Shown: in pieces, positions 47,192-55,959 of the stretch
Layout: every line of letters begins with the position of its first letter
How positions within the stretch are numbered: position 1 is the first letter of the stretch
Assembly: GCF_001941865.1 (NCBI RefSeq)
Contig: NZ_CP016162.1
Coordinates: 558,001-622,000, forward strand
Origin: Pseudomonas alcaliphila JAB1
GTDB taxonomy: Bacteria; Pseudomonadota; Gammaproteobacteria; Pseudomonadales; Pseudomonadaceae
Length of the DNA: 64,000 bases
Direction: 5' to 3'
Program-made: the position numbers and the translations under genes
The notes under the pieces: model-generated
Told to the model about the DNA's origin: nothing
Seen by the model: the letters and a program-made list of their open reading frames with translations, nothing else
Database searches by the model: none

Positions 47192-48235
47192 ATGAAGATA
47201 CTGATCGTTGGGCCAAGCTGGGTAGGCGACATGGTGATGGCGCAGACGCTGTTCCAGTGCCTGAAGCAGCGCCATCCCGAGTGCGAGATCGATGTGCTGG
47301 CGCCGGACTGGAGCCGGCCAATCCTCGAGCGTATGCCCGAGGTGCGCGCCGCGCTGAGCCTGCCGCTGGGCCATGGCGTGCTCGACCTGGCCACGCGCCG
47401 GCGCATCGGCAAGTCGCTGGCCGGCCAGTACGATCAGGCGATCCTGCTGCCCAACTCGCTCAAGTCCGCCTTGGTACCCTGGTTCGCCGGCATCCCCAAG
47501 CGCACCGGCTGGAAGGGCGAGATGCGCTATGGCTTGCTCAACGATATTCGTACGCTGGACAAAGACCGCTATCCGCTGATGATCGAGCGCTTCATGGCGC
47601 TGGCCTATGAGCCCGGCGCTGCCTTGTCGCAGCCCTATCCACAGCCACGTCTGGTGATCGATGAAGCCAGTCGTGATGCCGCGCTGGCCAAGTTCGAACT
47701 GCAGCTGGATCGCCCGGTGCTGGCGCTGTGTCCCGGCGCCGAATTCGGCGAGGCCAAACGCTGGCCGGCCGAGCACTATGCCAAGGTCGCCGAGATCAAG
47801 ATTCGCGAGGGTTGGCAGGTCTGGCTGTTCGGCTCGAAGAACGACCATGCCGGCGGTGAAGACATTCGCATGCGCCTGATTCCGGGGCTGCGTGAGGAGG
47901 TCAGCAACCTGTCCGGGCAGACCAGCCTGGCCGAGGCCATCGACCTGATGTCGGCGGCCACTGCGGTGGTGTCCAACGACTCCGGGCTGATGCATGTGGC
48001 AGCGGCGCTGAACCGTCCGCTGGTGGCGGTCTACGGCTCCACCTCGCCAGGTTTCACCCCGCCGTTGGCCGATCGCGTCGAGATCGTTCGCCTGGGGTTG
48101 GAGTGCAGCCCCTGCTTTGATCGAACCTGCCGTTTTGGTCACTACAACTGCCTGCGCGAACTCAAGCCGCGCCCGGTGATCGAGGCGCTGGATCGGCTGG
48201 TCGGCGAAACCTTGACCCTGGTCGAGGGCGACTGA
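47192..48235 (+). CDS. waaF: LPS heptosyltransferase II
   Basis: WaaF adds the second L-glycero-D-manno-heptose of the inner core from ADP-heptose, at the cytoplasmic face. The 347-residue GT9 protein begins KILIVGPSWVGDMVMAQTLF, the family's N-terminal glycine/aspartate motif. The C-terminal motif for ADP-heptose binding is VVSNDSGLMHVAAALNRPLV followed by GSTSPGFTPPL. It is the first gene of the core locus in this window, followed after one base by waaC. The gene lies after a repeat-rich intergenic region that should contain the promoter. Confidence 0.96.
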   Translation: MKILIVGPSWVGDMVMAQTLFQCLKQRHPECEIDVLAPDWSRPILERMPEVRAALSLPLGHGVLDLATRRRIGKSLAGQYDQAILLPNSLKSALVPWFAGIPKRTGWKGEMRYGLLNDIRTLDKDRYPLMIERFMALAYEPGAALSQPYPQPRLVIDEASRDAALAKFELQLDRPVLALCPGAEFGEAKRWPAEHYAKVAEIKIREGWQVWLFGSKNDHAGGEDIRMRLIPGLREEVSNLSGQTSLAEAIDLMSAATAVVSNDSGLMHVAAALNRPLVAVYGSTSPGFTPPLADRVEIVRLGLECSPCFDRTCRFGHYNCLRELKPRPVIEALDRLVGETLTLVEGD

Positions 48236-48236
48236 T

Positions 48237-49241
48237 TTGCGGGTACTGATCATCAAGACCTCGTCGCTGGGCGACGTGGTGCATACCCTACCGGCGTTGA
48301 CCGATGCCGCCCGCGCCATTCCTGGTATCCGCTTCGATTGGGTGGTGGAAGAAGGCTTCGCCGAGATTCCCGCCTGGCATCCGGCCGTTTCCCAGGTGAT
48401 CCCGGTGGCCATCCGCCGCTGGCGCAAGCACCCGCTGCGCACCTGGCGCAGCGGTGAGTGGGCGCGCTTCAAGCAGCGCCTGCGCGAGACCCGTTACGAC
48501 CTGGTGATCGACGCCCAGGGCCTGCTCAAGAGTGCCTGGCTGACGCGTTACGTGTCGGCACCGGTAGCGGGGCTGGATCGTGATTCGGCGCGTGAGCCGC
48601 TGGCCAGTCGTTTCTACGACCGCCGCTACGCGGTGGCCAAGGATCAGCATGCCCTGGAACGTGTGCGCCAGCTGTTCGCCAAGGCGCTCGGTTATACGCT
48701 GCCGTCCGGCAGCGGTGACTACGGCCTCAACCGTGCGGCGATGATGGACAGCGTGGCGCAGCCCTATCTGGTCTTCCTGCATGGCACCACCTGGGCCAGC
48801 AAGCACTGGCCCGAAGCCGATTGGCGTGCCTTGGCCGAACGCATGGATGAGCTGGGTTGGGCCGTGCGCCTGCCCTGGGGTAACGATGCCGAGAAGGCGC
48901 GTGCCGAGCGCATCGCTGCCGGCCTCACCCATGCCGCCGTGCTGCCGAAGCTGAACCTGGCAGGCGTGGCCAAGGTGATCGCTGGTGCCAGTGCGTGCGT
49001 CTCCGTCGACACCGGCCTCGGCCACCTGGCCGCTGCGCTGGATGTGCCCAATATTTCTCTGTATGGCCCGACGCTGCCTGGCAAGGTGGGCGCCTATGGC
49101 CGTAGTCAGATACACCTGTGTGCAAGTGGCCCGGGCGCCGGAAGCGGTGACCGTGACAAGCCCTGCTTCGATGGTCTTGGCGCCGAGCGCGTCGGGCTGG
49201 AACTGGAGGCGCTGCTCCTCGCGCCTCCCGGCACCTTTTAA
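48237..49241 (+). CDS. waaC: LPS heptosyltransferase I
   Basis: WaaC adds the first heptose to Kdo2-lipid A. The 334-residue GT9 protein starts with TTG at 48237 (MRVLIIKTSSLGDVVHTLPALT), chosen because this N-terminus is the family one and no ATG is near. GAGGGCGAC is the ribosome-binding site, lying in the end of waaF. The motif CVSVDTGLGHLAAALDVPNI is followed by YGPTLPGKVG. The gene is one base after waaF and ten before waaG. The weak TTG start next to a TGA stop implies dependence on ribosomes finishing waaF. Confidence 0.95.
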   Translation: MRVLIIKTSSLGDVVHTLPALTDAARAIPGIRFDWVVEEGFAEIPAWHPAVSQVIPVAIRRWRKHPLRTWRSGEWARFKQRLRETRYDLVIDAQGLLKSAWLTRYVSAPVAGLDRDSAREPLASRFYDRRYAVAKDQHALERVRQLFAKALGYTLPSGSGDYGLNRAAMMDSVAQPYLVFLHGTTWASKHWPEADWRALAERMDELGWAVRLPWGNDAEKARAERIAAGLTHAAVLPKLNLAGVAKVIAGASACVSVDTGLGHLAAALDVPNISLYGPTLPGKVGAYGRSQIHLCASGPGAGSGDRDKPCFDGLGAERVGLELEALLLAPPGTF

Positions 49242-49250
49242 GGAGCGGCT

Positions 49251-50375
49251 ATGCAACTGGCCTTCGTTCTCTACAAATACTTCCCCTTCGGCGGGCTGCA
49301 GCGCGATTTCATGCGCATCGCCCTCGAATGCCAGGCGCGTGGTCATGCCATTCGTGTTTACACGCCGATCTGGGAGGGGGAGAACCCCGGTGGCTTCGAT
49401 GTGCGCGTGGCGCCGGTGCGGGCGCTGTTCAATCATCGTCGCAACGAGAAATTCAGCGCCTGGTTGCAGGCCGATTTGAAGCGCGACCCGGTTGACCGGG
49501 TGATCGGCTTCAACAAGATGCCGGGCCTTGACGTCTACTACGCCGCCGACGGCTGCTTCGAGGACAAGGCGCAGACCCTGCGTAACCCGATCTACCGCCG
49601 CTGGGGCCGCTACAAGCACTTCGCCGATTATGAACGCGCGGTATTCGCGCCGGAGTCGAAGACCGAGATTCTGATGATCTCCGAGGTGCAGCAGCCGCTG
49701 TTCGTCAAACACTACAAGACCCCGCTACAGCGTTTCCACCTGCTACCGCCCGGCATTGCCCAGGATCGCCGCGCGCCAGCCAATGCCGCCGAAATTCGCG
49801 CCGAATTTCGTCGTGAATTCAAGCTGAGTGATGACGACCTGCTGCTGGTGCAGATCGGCTCCGGCTTCAAGACCAAGGGGCTGGATCGCAGTCTCAAGGC
49901 GCTGGCCTCGCTGCCGCGCGAGCTGCGCAAGCGCACCCGGCTGATCGCCATCGGCCAGGACGATCCCAAGCCCTTCCTGCTGCAGATCAAGGCGCTGGGT
50001 CTGTCCGATCAGGTGCAGATACTCAAGGGCCGCAGCGACATTCCGCGCTTCCTGCTTGGTGCCGATCTGCTGATCCATCCGGCTTATAACGAGAACACCG
50101 GCACCGTGTTGCTGGAGGCTCTGGTATCCGGCTTGCCGGTACTGGTCACCGATGTCTGCGGCTACGCCCATTACATCGCCGATGCCGACTGTGGTCGCGT
50201 ACTGCCCAGCCCCTTCGAGCAGAACCATCTCAACCGCACGTTGGCCGATATGCTGGCCGACCCTGAGCGCCGCGCTTTCTGGAGCCGCAACGGCCTGCTC
50301 TATGCCGATAGCGCCGACCTGTATTCGATGCCGAAGAAGGCCGCCGACGTGATCCTCGCGGAGAGACGCGCGTGA
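49251..50375 (+). CDS. waaG: LPS core glycosyltransferase WaaG
   Basis: The 374-residue GT4 protein transfers the first hexose of the outer core (in P. aeruginosa the galactosamine precursor, in E. coli glucose) to HepII. The N-terminal GGLQRDFMRIALECQARGH and the C-terminal NENTGTVLLEALVSGLPVLVTD with the E-x7-E motif are characteristic of WaaG. AAGGAGC lies about 8 bases upstream of the ATG. Its end overlaps waaP by four bases (GTGA), so they are translationally coupled. Confidence 0.95.
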   Translation: MQLAFVLYKYFPFGGLQRDFMRIALECQARGHAIRVYTPIWEGENPGGFDVRVAPVRALFNHRRNEKFSAWLQADLKRDPVDRVIGFNKMPGLDVYYAADGCFEDKAQTLRNPIYRRWGRYKHFADYERAVFAPESKTEILMISEVQQPLFVKHYKTPLQRFHLLPPGIAQDRRAPANAAEIRAEFRREFKLSDDDLLLVQIGSGFKTKGLDRSLKALASLPRELRKRTRLIAIGQDDPKPFLLQIKALGLSDQVQILKGRSDIPRFLLGADLLIHPAYNENTGTVLLEALVSGLPVLVTDVCGYAHYIADADCGRVLPSPFEQNHLNRTLADMLADPERRAFWSRNGLLYADSADLYSMPKKAADVILAERRA

Positions 50376-51205
50376 AGCTGATTCTTGCCGAACCCTTCAA
50401 GAGCCTGTGGGCGGGCCGCGATGCCTTCGAGGCTGTCGAGGCGCTGCAGGGCCAGGTCTATCGCGAGTTGGAAGGGCGTCGCACCCTGCGCACCGAGGTC
50501 GACGGGCGCGGTTACTTCGTCAAGATCCACCGTGGCATCGGCTGGGGAGAAATCGCCAAGAACCTGCTCACGGCCAAGGCGCCGGTGCTGGGTGCCGCAC
50601 AGGAGTGGCAGGCGATCGCCCGCCTGACCGAGGTCGGTGTGCCGACCATGACCGCCGTGGCCTACGGTGAGCACGGCGCCAATCCCGCACGCCAGCACTC
50701 GTTCATCATCACCGAAGAGCTGGCGCCGACCGTCGACCTGGAGCAGCTCAGCCTCAACTGGGCGCAGCAGCCGCCAAAGGCCGCGCTCAAGTGGGCGCTG
50801 ATCCGCGAAGTGGCGCAGATGACCGGCAACATGCACCGCGCCGGGGTCAACCACCGCGACTGCTATATCTGCCATTTCCTGCTGCACACCGATCGGCCGA
50901 TTCAGGCCAGTGATCTGCACTTGTCGGTCATCGACCTGCACCGCGCCCAGGTGCGCAGCACCACGCCACGGCGCTGGCGCGACAAGGATCTGGCTGCGCT
51001 GTACTTTTCGGCGCTGGATATCGGCCTTACTCGCCGAGACAAGTTGCGCTTTCTCAAAAGTTATTTCGCGGCGGCAGGGAACGAGCGACCGTTGCGGCAG
51101 ATCCTGCGGGAGGAGTTGGCGCTGCTGCTCTGGCTGCAACGCAAAGCCGATCGCCTGCTGGTTCGTTACGCCCGCAAGTACGCGCCGGGAGCAAACCATG
51201 AGTGA
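50372..51205 (+). CDS. waaP: LPS HepI kinase
   Basis: WaaP phosphorylates HepI of the inner core and is essential in P. aeruginosa. The 277-residue protein starts with GTG at 50372 inside the end of waaG. It has a kinase-like fold with the ATP-binding region near residue 50 (GYFVKIHRGIGW) and the catalytic loop MHRAGVNHRDCYICHFLL. Asp163 is the catalytic Asp, the same position as the Asp shown to be essential in P. aeruginosa WaaP. The DFG-like motif is LSVIDLHRAQ. It overlaps the next kinase gene by eight bases. Confidence 0.95.
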   Translation: MKLILAEPFKSLWAGRDAFEAVEALQGQVYRELEGRRTLRTEVDGRGYFVKIHRGIGWGEIAKNLLTAKAPVLGAAQEWQAIARLTEVGVPTMTAVAYGEHGANPARQHSFIITEELAPTVDLEQLSLNWAQQPPKAALKWALIREVAQMTGNMHRAGVNHRDCYICHFLLHTDRPIQASDLHLSVIDLHRAQVRSTTPRRWRDKDLAALYFSALDIGLTRRDKLRFLKSYFAAAGNERPLRQILREELALLLWLQRKADRLLVRYARKYAPGANHE

Positions 51206-51935
51206 ATGGCGCGTCACCTCCCTGGCCACGCCGCAGGCGGCAAAAGCCTTCGCCAGTCTGGACGCGGTGTTTTCCCTGCAGGGCGAGGCGATCACCCATG
51301 ATCCGCTGTCGGACGTGATCCGCGTCGAATTCGATGGGCTGCGCTATTACGTCAAGCGCTATCACGGCGCTGGCAAGGGCGTGCGCCGTTTCATCGGCCG
51401 GCCACGGGTCAAGGCCGAATGGCAGAATCTCAAGCACTTCGCCGCCTGGGGTATTCCCACTGCGCCCATCGCCGCCTACGGTCTGGAGCGCAAGGCCGGC
51501 GCTTTCGCCCGAGGCGCGCTGATCACCCACGAGGTCGTCGATACGTTGGACATGTCACGCCTGGCGGCCACGGACGATGCACGCCTGCATGACCGGGCCT
51601 GGGTCGACGATGTCAGCCGCCAGTTGGCCAGGGCCACGCGCAGGCTGCATGACCATCACTTCGTCCACAATGACCTCAAGTGGCGCAACCTCCTGGTGGA
51701 CGAGCAGCGTCGGCTGTTTCTCATCGACTGCCCCGCCGGGACCTTCTGGTGGGGGCCGTTCCTGCGCTACCGGATCGTCAAGGATCTCGCTTGCCTGGAC
51801 AAGGTCGCCAAGTACCACCTGTCGCGCACCCAGCGCCTGCGTTTCTATCTGCAGTATCGGTGTCGCGATCGTCTCAATGACAGTGACAAACGACGGATCG
51901 TGCAGATATTGCGCTACTTCGAGGGACGAGAATGA
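51198..51935 (+). CDS. wapP: LPS core kinase, WapP-like
   Basis: The 245-residue protein starts at 51198 (MSEWRVTSLATPQAAKAF), overlapping waaP by eight bases. The kinase fold is plain: a VKRYHGAGKG segment near residue 50, and the catalytic loop HHFVHNDLKWRNLLV with Asp159 and Asn164, then LIDCPAG as the DFG-like motif. It corresponds to PA5008, called WapP, which phosphorylates heptose in the inner core. The exact position is not evident from sequence. The stop overlaps the next start by four bases. Confidence 0.85.
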   Translation: MSEWRVTSLATPQAAKAFASLDAVFSLQGEAITHDPLSDVIRVEFDGLRYYVKRYHGAGKGVRRFIGRPRVKAEWQNLKHFAAWGIPTAPIAAYGLERKAGAFARGALITHEVVDTLDMSRLAATDDARLHDRAWVDDVSRQLARATRRLHDHHFVHNDLKWRNLLVDEQRRLFLIDCPAGTFWWGPFLRYRIVKDLACLDKVAKYHLSRTQRLRFYLQYRCRDRLNDSDKRRIVQILRYFEGRE

Positions 51936-52681
51936 AGGACTTCATCGAAGGCGAGGATAGAACGCTGCTCGAGCGTCACGGCCTGGACAGCTTCGAGGCG
52001 CTGTGGGCACTGCAACTGTTTGCCGTGGACGAGCCCAACACCGCTTCTCGCGGTGGTTGGAGTACGGTGTACCGGCTCGACCTCGATGGCACCGGCTACT
52101 ACCTCAAGCGCCAGAGCAATTACCTGACCCGTAGCTTGCATCGTCCGCTGGGTGAACCGACCCTGGCGCGGGAGTTTCGCAATACCTGCCGCTATCAGCG
52201 CCTGGGCATTCCGGCGATGCGTTCGGCGTTCTATGCCGAACGACGCATTTGCGGCGAGCGCCGCGCCGTCCTGCTGACCCGAGCCCTGGATGGTTGGCGG
52301 GATCTGGACAGCTACCTGCTGAACTGGTCGAAACTGGCCGCCGTGCAACGCCATGCCATCGCCAGCGCCTGTGGGGTGCTGGCCCGGTGCGTACATGGTC
52401 AGGGCCAGGTGCATGGTTGTTTCTATCCCAAACATATTTTCCTTCAACCCAGCGGCGATGCTTTCGTCGCGCAGCTGATCGATCTGGAAAAGACCCGGCC
52501 GCTGTTGTTCGGCGAGCGTGATCGGGTCAAGGATCTGGAACCCCTGCTGCGTCGCGCCAGTGCCTGGGGCGATGACGATGTGGCCAGTTTCCTGACCGCC
52601 TATCTCGGTGACGCTCGCCAGCTGGGGTACTGGTTGCAACGTCTCACGGCACGGTTCAAGGACAAGGCGGGGCGCTCATGA
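51932..52681 (+). CDS. wapQ: LPS core kinase-like protein, WapQ-like, with replaced catalytic Asp
   Basis: The 249-residue protein starts at 51932, overlapping the previous gene by four bases (ATGA). It has the kinase fold: GWSTVYRLDLDGTGYYLKRQ at about 40-60, LIDLEKTRP as the metal-binding motif. The catalytic loop reads HGCFYPKHIFL, with Cys163 where the catalytic Asp is expected and His where Asn is expected. It corresponds in position to PA5007, named WapQ in P. aeruginosa. Either the enzyme uses another base or it is a pseudokinase that supports WaaP/WapP. The stop overlaps the next start by four bases. Confidence 0.78.
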   Translation: MKDFIEGEDRTLLERHGLDSFEALWALQLFAVDEPNTASRGGWSTVYRLDLDGTGYYLKRQSNYLTRSLHRPLGEPTLAREFRNTCRYQRLGIPAMRSAFYAERRICGERRAVLLTRALDGWRDLDSYLLNWSKLAAVQRHAIASACGVLARCVHGQGQVHGCFYPKHIFLQPSGDAFVAQLIDLEKTRPLLFGERDRVKDLEPLLRRASAWGDDDVASFLTAYLGDARQLGYWLQRLTARFKDKAGRS

Positions 52682-54123
52682 GACTTGCTTCCCTGGTCGA
52701 TGCCGGACGTACCCCTGTGCTACCGCTGCTGATCGAGCTGGAGGGCGCGGGATCCATCCAGTTGCTCAGCCTTTTGCGGGTGCTGCCAGGTCAGCGCTAT
52801 GTTGGTCGGGCGCAGTGGCAGGGGCGTGAGGTGCTGGCCAAGCTGCTGGTCGGCGATAAGGCCGAACGGCATTTCGCCCGCGAGCTGCGCGGCGTTCAGC
52901 TACTGGCTGAGCAGGGGCTGAAGACGCCCGAATTGCTTGTCCACGGTTCGATGCCTGGAGAGGGCGGTTGGTTGCTGTTCGAGTTCCTCGCCGATGCTTG
53001 CAGCCTGGGAGATGCCTGGCAGTCGGTGGCCCATCTGGCGTGGCTGGACGACGCTCGGCAGCAGATATTGGGTGAGGCGCTGGCAGCTGTTGCCGGGCTA
53101 CACCGGCAAGGTCTGTGGCAAGAGGATCTGCACCTGGACAACCTGCTGCGTCACCAGGGCGGTCTGTATCTGATCGACGGTGGCGGCGTGCGTGCCGAGA
53201 CTCCGGGTCAACCCCTGTCGCGAGACAGGGTGCTGGCCAATTTGGGGGTGTTCTTCGCTCAATTCCCGAGTGCTCTCGATCCATTCATCGAGGAGCTGCT
53301 GGTGCATTACCTGCTGGTCAATGGCGAGCACGCGCTGCCGCTCGAGGCTCTACTCAAGGCGGTAGCCAAGGCCCGTGGTTCGCGTCTGCACCACTTCATG
53401 GGCAAGCTCGGGCGCGATTGTTCGGCGTTTTGCGTATGGCGCGGCGCGTCACGCTTGCAGGTGGTCCGGCGCGAGGAAGAGGCCTTGCTGGCGCTGTTGC
53501 TGGCTGACCCTGACGCCGCTATCGCGGCTGGGCAGTCTCTCAAACTGGGTGGTTCGTCCACCGTCGCGCGAGTCGATCAGGGTGCCAGGCAACTGGTCAT
53601 CAAGCGCTACAACATCAAGGGCATGCTGCATTGGCTCAAACGCTTCTGGCGACCGAGCCGCGCCTGGCATAGCTGGTGCGAGGGCAACCGCCTGAGTTTT
53701 CTCGGCATCGCTACGCCCAAACCGCTCGCTGTGCTCGAGTGTCGTACCCTGTGGCTAAGGCGCCGGTCCTATCTTGTTACCGAACACGCATCGGGTGTGG
53801 ATATAATTACTCGTTTCGCGTCCTGTGCGCCTGGCGAGTTACCAGCCGAAGCGGAACTGCGGGCGCTGGATGACCTGTTTGCAGCGCTGCTGCGCGAGCG
53901 CATCAGTCATGGAGATCTCAAAGGCACCAATATCCTGTGGCAGGATGGGCGCTGGATGTTGATCGACCTGGACGCCATGCAGCAGCACCGTCGAGCCGGT
54001 AGTTTCGCGCCCGCCTATGCGAAGGATCGGGCGCGTTTCCTGCGTAACTGGCCGCAGGACAGTACGCTGTACCAGGTTCTGGACGAGCGCCTTCCATCGG
54101 TGGTGGCAAAACCGAACAGTTAA
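52678..54123 (+). CDS. Two-domain kinase-like LPS core protein
   Basis: The 481-residue protein contains two kinase-like domains. In the first (about 30-235) the catalytic loop is GLWQEDLHLDNLL with Asp150 and the DFG-like LIDGGG. In the second (about 270-475) it is RISHGDLKGTNILW with Asp413 and LIDLDAM. In both, the Asp and Asn are kept, so both could be active. It corresponds to PA5006 in P. aeruginosa, for which no activity is certain to me. The ATG overlaps the previous stop by four bases, ending a run of coupled genes from waaG. Confidence 0.8.
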   Translation: MRLASLVDAGRTPVLPLLIELEGAGSIQLLSLLRVLPGQRYVGRAQWQGREVLAKLLVGDKAERHFARELRGVQLLAEQGLKTPELLVHGSMPGEGGWLLFEFLADACSLGDAWQSVAHLAWLDDARQQILGEALAAVAGLHRQGLWQEDLHLDNLLRHQGGLYLIDGGGVRAETPGQPLSRDRVLANLGVFFAQFPSALDPFIEELLVHYLLVNGEHALPLEALLKAVAKARGSRLHHFMGKLGRDCSAFCVWRGASRLQVVRREEEALLALLLADPDAAIAAGQSLKLGGSSTVARVDQGARQLVIKRYNIKGMLHWLKRFWRPSRAWHSWCEGNRLSFLGIATPKPLAVLECRTLWLRRRSYLVTEHASGVDIITRFASCAPGELPAEAELRALDDLFAALLRERISHGDLKGTNILWQDGRWMLIDLDAMQQHRRAGSFAPAYAKDRARFLRNWPQDSTLYQVLDERLPSVVAKPNS

Positions 54124-54169
54124 GGCAGTAAATATGCCCAAACGGGGCGACTGAATAACGAACGCTGTT

Positions 54170-54192
54170 GCTTGAAGCTTGCCGCTTCAAGC
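54170..54192. repeat. Hairpin before the carbamoyltransferase gene
   Basis: GCTTGAAGC (54170-54178) pairs with GCTTCAAGC (54184-54192) around a five-base loop. A T-rich run follows at 54202-54207. It lies in the 99-base gap after the kinase run and could be a weak terminator/attenuator or a small extragenic repeat; GCTTGAAGCTT-like repeats are frequent in this genus. Confidence 0.5.
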
Positions 54193-54222
54193 CTGCAGCC
54201 GCTTTTTTAAGAGGCTTTACCC

Positions 54223-55953
54223 TTGGCATTGACGATCCTCGGCCTTTCCGGCGCCCTGAGCCATGATCCATCCGCCGCGCTATACATCGACGGCAAGCTT
54301 ATCGCTGCCGCCGAAGAAGAGCGCTTCGTGCGTGACAAGCATGCGAAGAACCGTATGCCCTACGAGTCCGCTAAGTTCTGCCTGGAGCAGGCCGGCATCA
54401 AGCCGTCTGACGTCGATGTGGTCGCTATTCCTTTTGCGCCCATCAGTCTGTTCGGCAAGGCGCGTTGGCATTACGCCAAGCGTTACTGGTATGCGCCGGA
54501 TCGTGCGCTAGACGCGCTGCTCATGGGTAACCGCCGTTACAAGCGTTACCGCAAGAAGATCGTCTGGTGCCTGGAACAACTGGGTTTCGATGCCAAGAAG
54601 GTCAAGATCGAACCGGTTGAACACCACCTGGCCCACGCCGCCAGTGCTTACCATTGCTCGGGCTTCAAGGAGAAGACCGCGATCCTCGGCATCGACGGTA
54701 AAGGTGAGTACGCCACTACCTTCTTCGGCTACGGCGAGAACGGCAAGATCCACAAGATCAAGGAGTTCTTCGACCCGGACTCGCTCGGCGGTCTGTACGG
54801 TGCCATCACCGAATTCCTCGGTTTCGAGATGCTCGACGGCGAGTTCAAGGTCATGGGCATGGCACCTTATGGCGATGCCAGCAAGTACGATTTCTCGCGC
54901 CTGGCCAAGTTCGAGAACGGCGAGCTGATCATCAACACCGATTACGCCAACGTCATTGGCCTGCGTCGCTACAAGGAAAAGGGCAAGGGGTTCTACTTCT
55001 CGCCCAAACTGATCGAGTGGCTGGGTCCGAAGCGCGAAGGCGATATCGCCGACGACCCCTACATCCACTACGCCGCCAGCATGCAGGCGCTGTTCGAGAA
55101 GCTGGCGCTGGAAATGATGGACTACTACCTGGGCGACATTATCCGCGAGACCGGCAAGATCGCCTTCGCTGGTGGCTGTGCGCTGAACGTCAAGCTCAAC
55201 CAGAAGATCATCGCCCGTCCCGAGGTGAAGGAGCTGTTCGTGCAACCGGCTTCTGGTGACGCTGGTACGTCGGTCGGCGCTGCTGCCTATGTCTCGCACC
55301 AGCGTGGCGTGCCGGTGGAGAAGATGGAGCACGTCTATCTCGGCCCTGCCTACAGCAACGAAGACATCATTGCCGCCTGCGCGCGTCACCCGAACGCACC
55401 GAAGTGGCAGAAGATCGACGACACGCCGCAGCGCATCGCCAAGATCATGGTCGATGGCAACCCGGTGGCCTGGTTTCAGGGCCGTATGGAGTTCGGTCCG
55501 CGTGCACTCGGTGGTCGTTCCATCATCGGCTGCCCGAGCATCCCTGGCGTGGCAGATCGCATCAACGAGCAGATCAAGTTCCGTGAGCGCTGGAGACCTT
55601 TCTGCCCGTCCATGCTCGATACCGTTGCTGCGCAGATGCTCAAGGTCGATCACCCGAGCCCGTTCATGACCTTTACCTTCGAGGTCAACGAGGAGTGGAA
55701 GGAGCGCGTCAGTGAAGTCGTCCACGAAGACGGTACCTCCCGCGCCCAGGTGCTCGAGCGTGAATACAACCCGCGCTGGTACGACCTGATGCTCGAGTTG
55801 GAGAAACTCACCGGCAACGGTGTGTCGCTGAATACCTCGCTCAACCGTCGCGGTGAACCGATGATCTGCTCGCCGACCGATGCGCTGAACATGTTCTACG
55901 GCTCCGACCTGCAGTACCTGATCATGGAAGATATTCTTGTTGTGAAAGAGTAG
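54223..55953 (+). CDS. wapO: LPS O-carbamoyltransferase (NodU/CmcH family)
   Basis: The 576-residue enzyme transfers a carbamoyl group from carbamoyl phosphate, probably to HepII of the core, as PA5005 (WapO) does in P. aeruginosa. The N-terminal YrdC-like/Kae1-like part starts ALTILGLSGALSHDPSAALY, with AAAEEERF and EHHLAHAASAYHCSG holding the metal-binding His residues. The C-terminal part has QPASGDAGTSVGAAAY and GPRALGGRSIIGCP. The start is TTG at 54223 with AAGAGG about 9 bases upstream, since no ATG matches the conserved N-terminus. A decayed glycosyltransferase follows seven bases after. Confidence 0.92.
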   Translation: MALTILGLSGALSHDPSAALYIDGKLIAAAEEERFVRDKHAKNRMPYESAKFCLEQAGIKPSDVDVVAIPFAPISLFGKARWHYAKRYWYAPDRALDALLMGNRRYKRYRKKIVWCLEQLGFDAKKVKIEPVEHHLAHAASAYHCSGFKEKTAILGIDGKGEYATTFFGYGENGKIHKIKEFFDPDSLGGLYGAITEFLGFEMLDGEFKVMGMAPYGDASKYDFSRLAKFENGELIINTDYANVIGLRRYKEKGKGFYFSPKLIEWLGPKREGDIADDPYIHYAASMQALFEKLALEMMDYYLGDIIRETGKIAFAGGCALNVKLNQKIIARPEVKELFVQPASGDAGTSVGAAAYVSHQRGVPVEKMEHVYLGPAYSNEDIIAACARHPNAPKWQKIDDTPQRIAKIMVDGNPVAWFQGRMEFGPRALGGRSIIGCPSIPGVADRINEQIKFRERWRPFCPSMLDTVAAQMLKVDHPSPFMTFTFEVNEEWKERVSEVVHEDGTSRAQVLEREYNPRWYDLMLELEKLTGNGVSLNTSLNRRGEPMICSPTDALNMFYGSDLQYLIMEDILVVKE

Positions 55954-55959
55954 TAGTCG

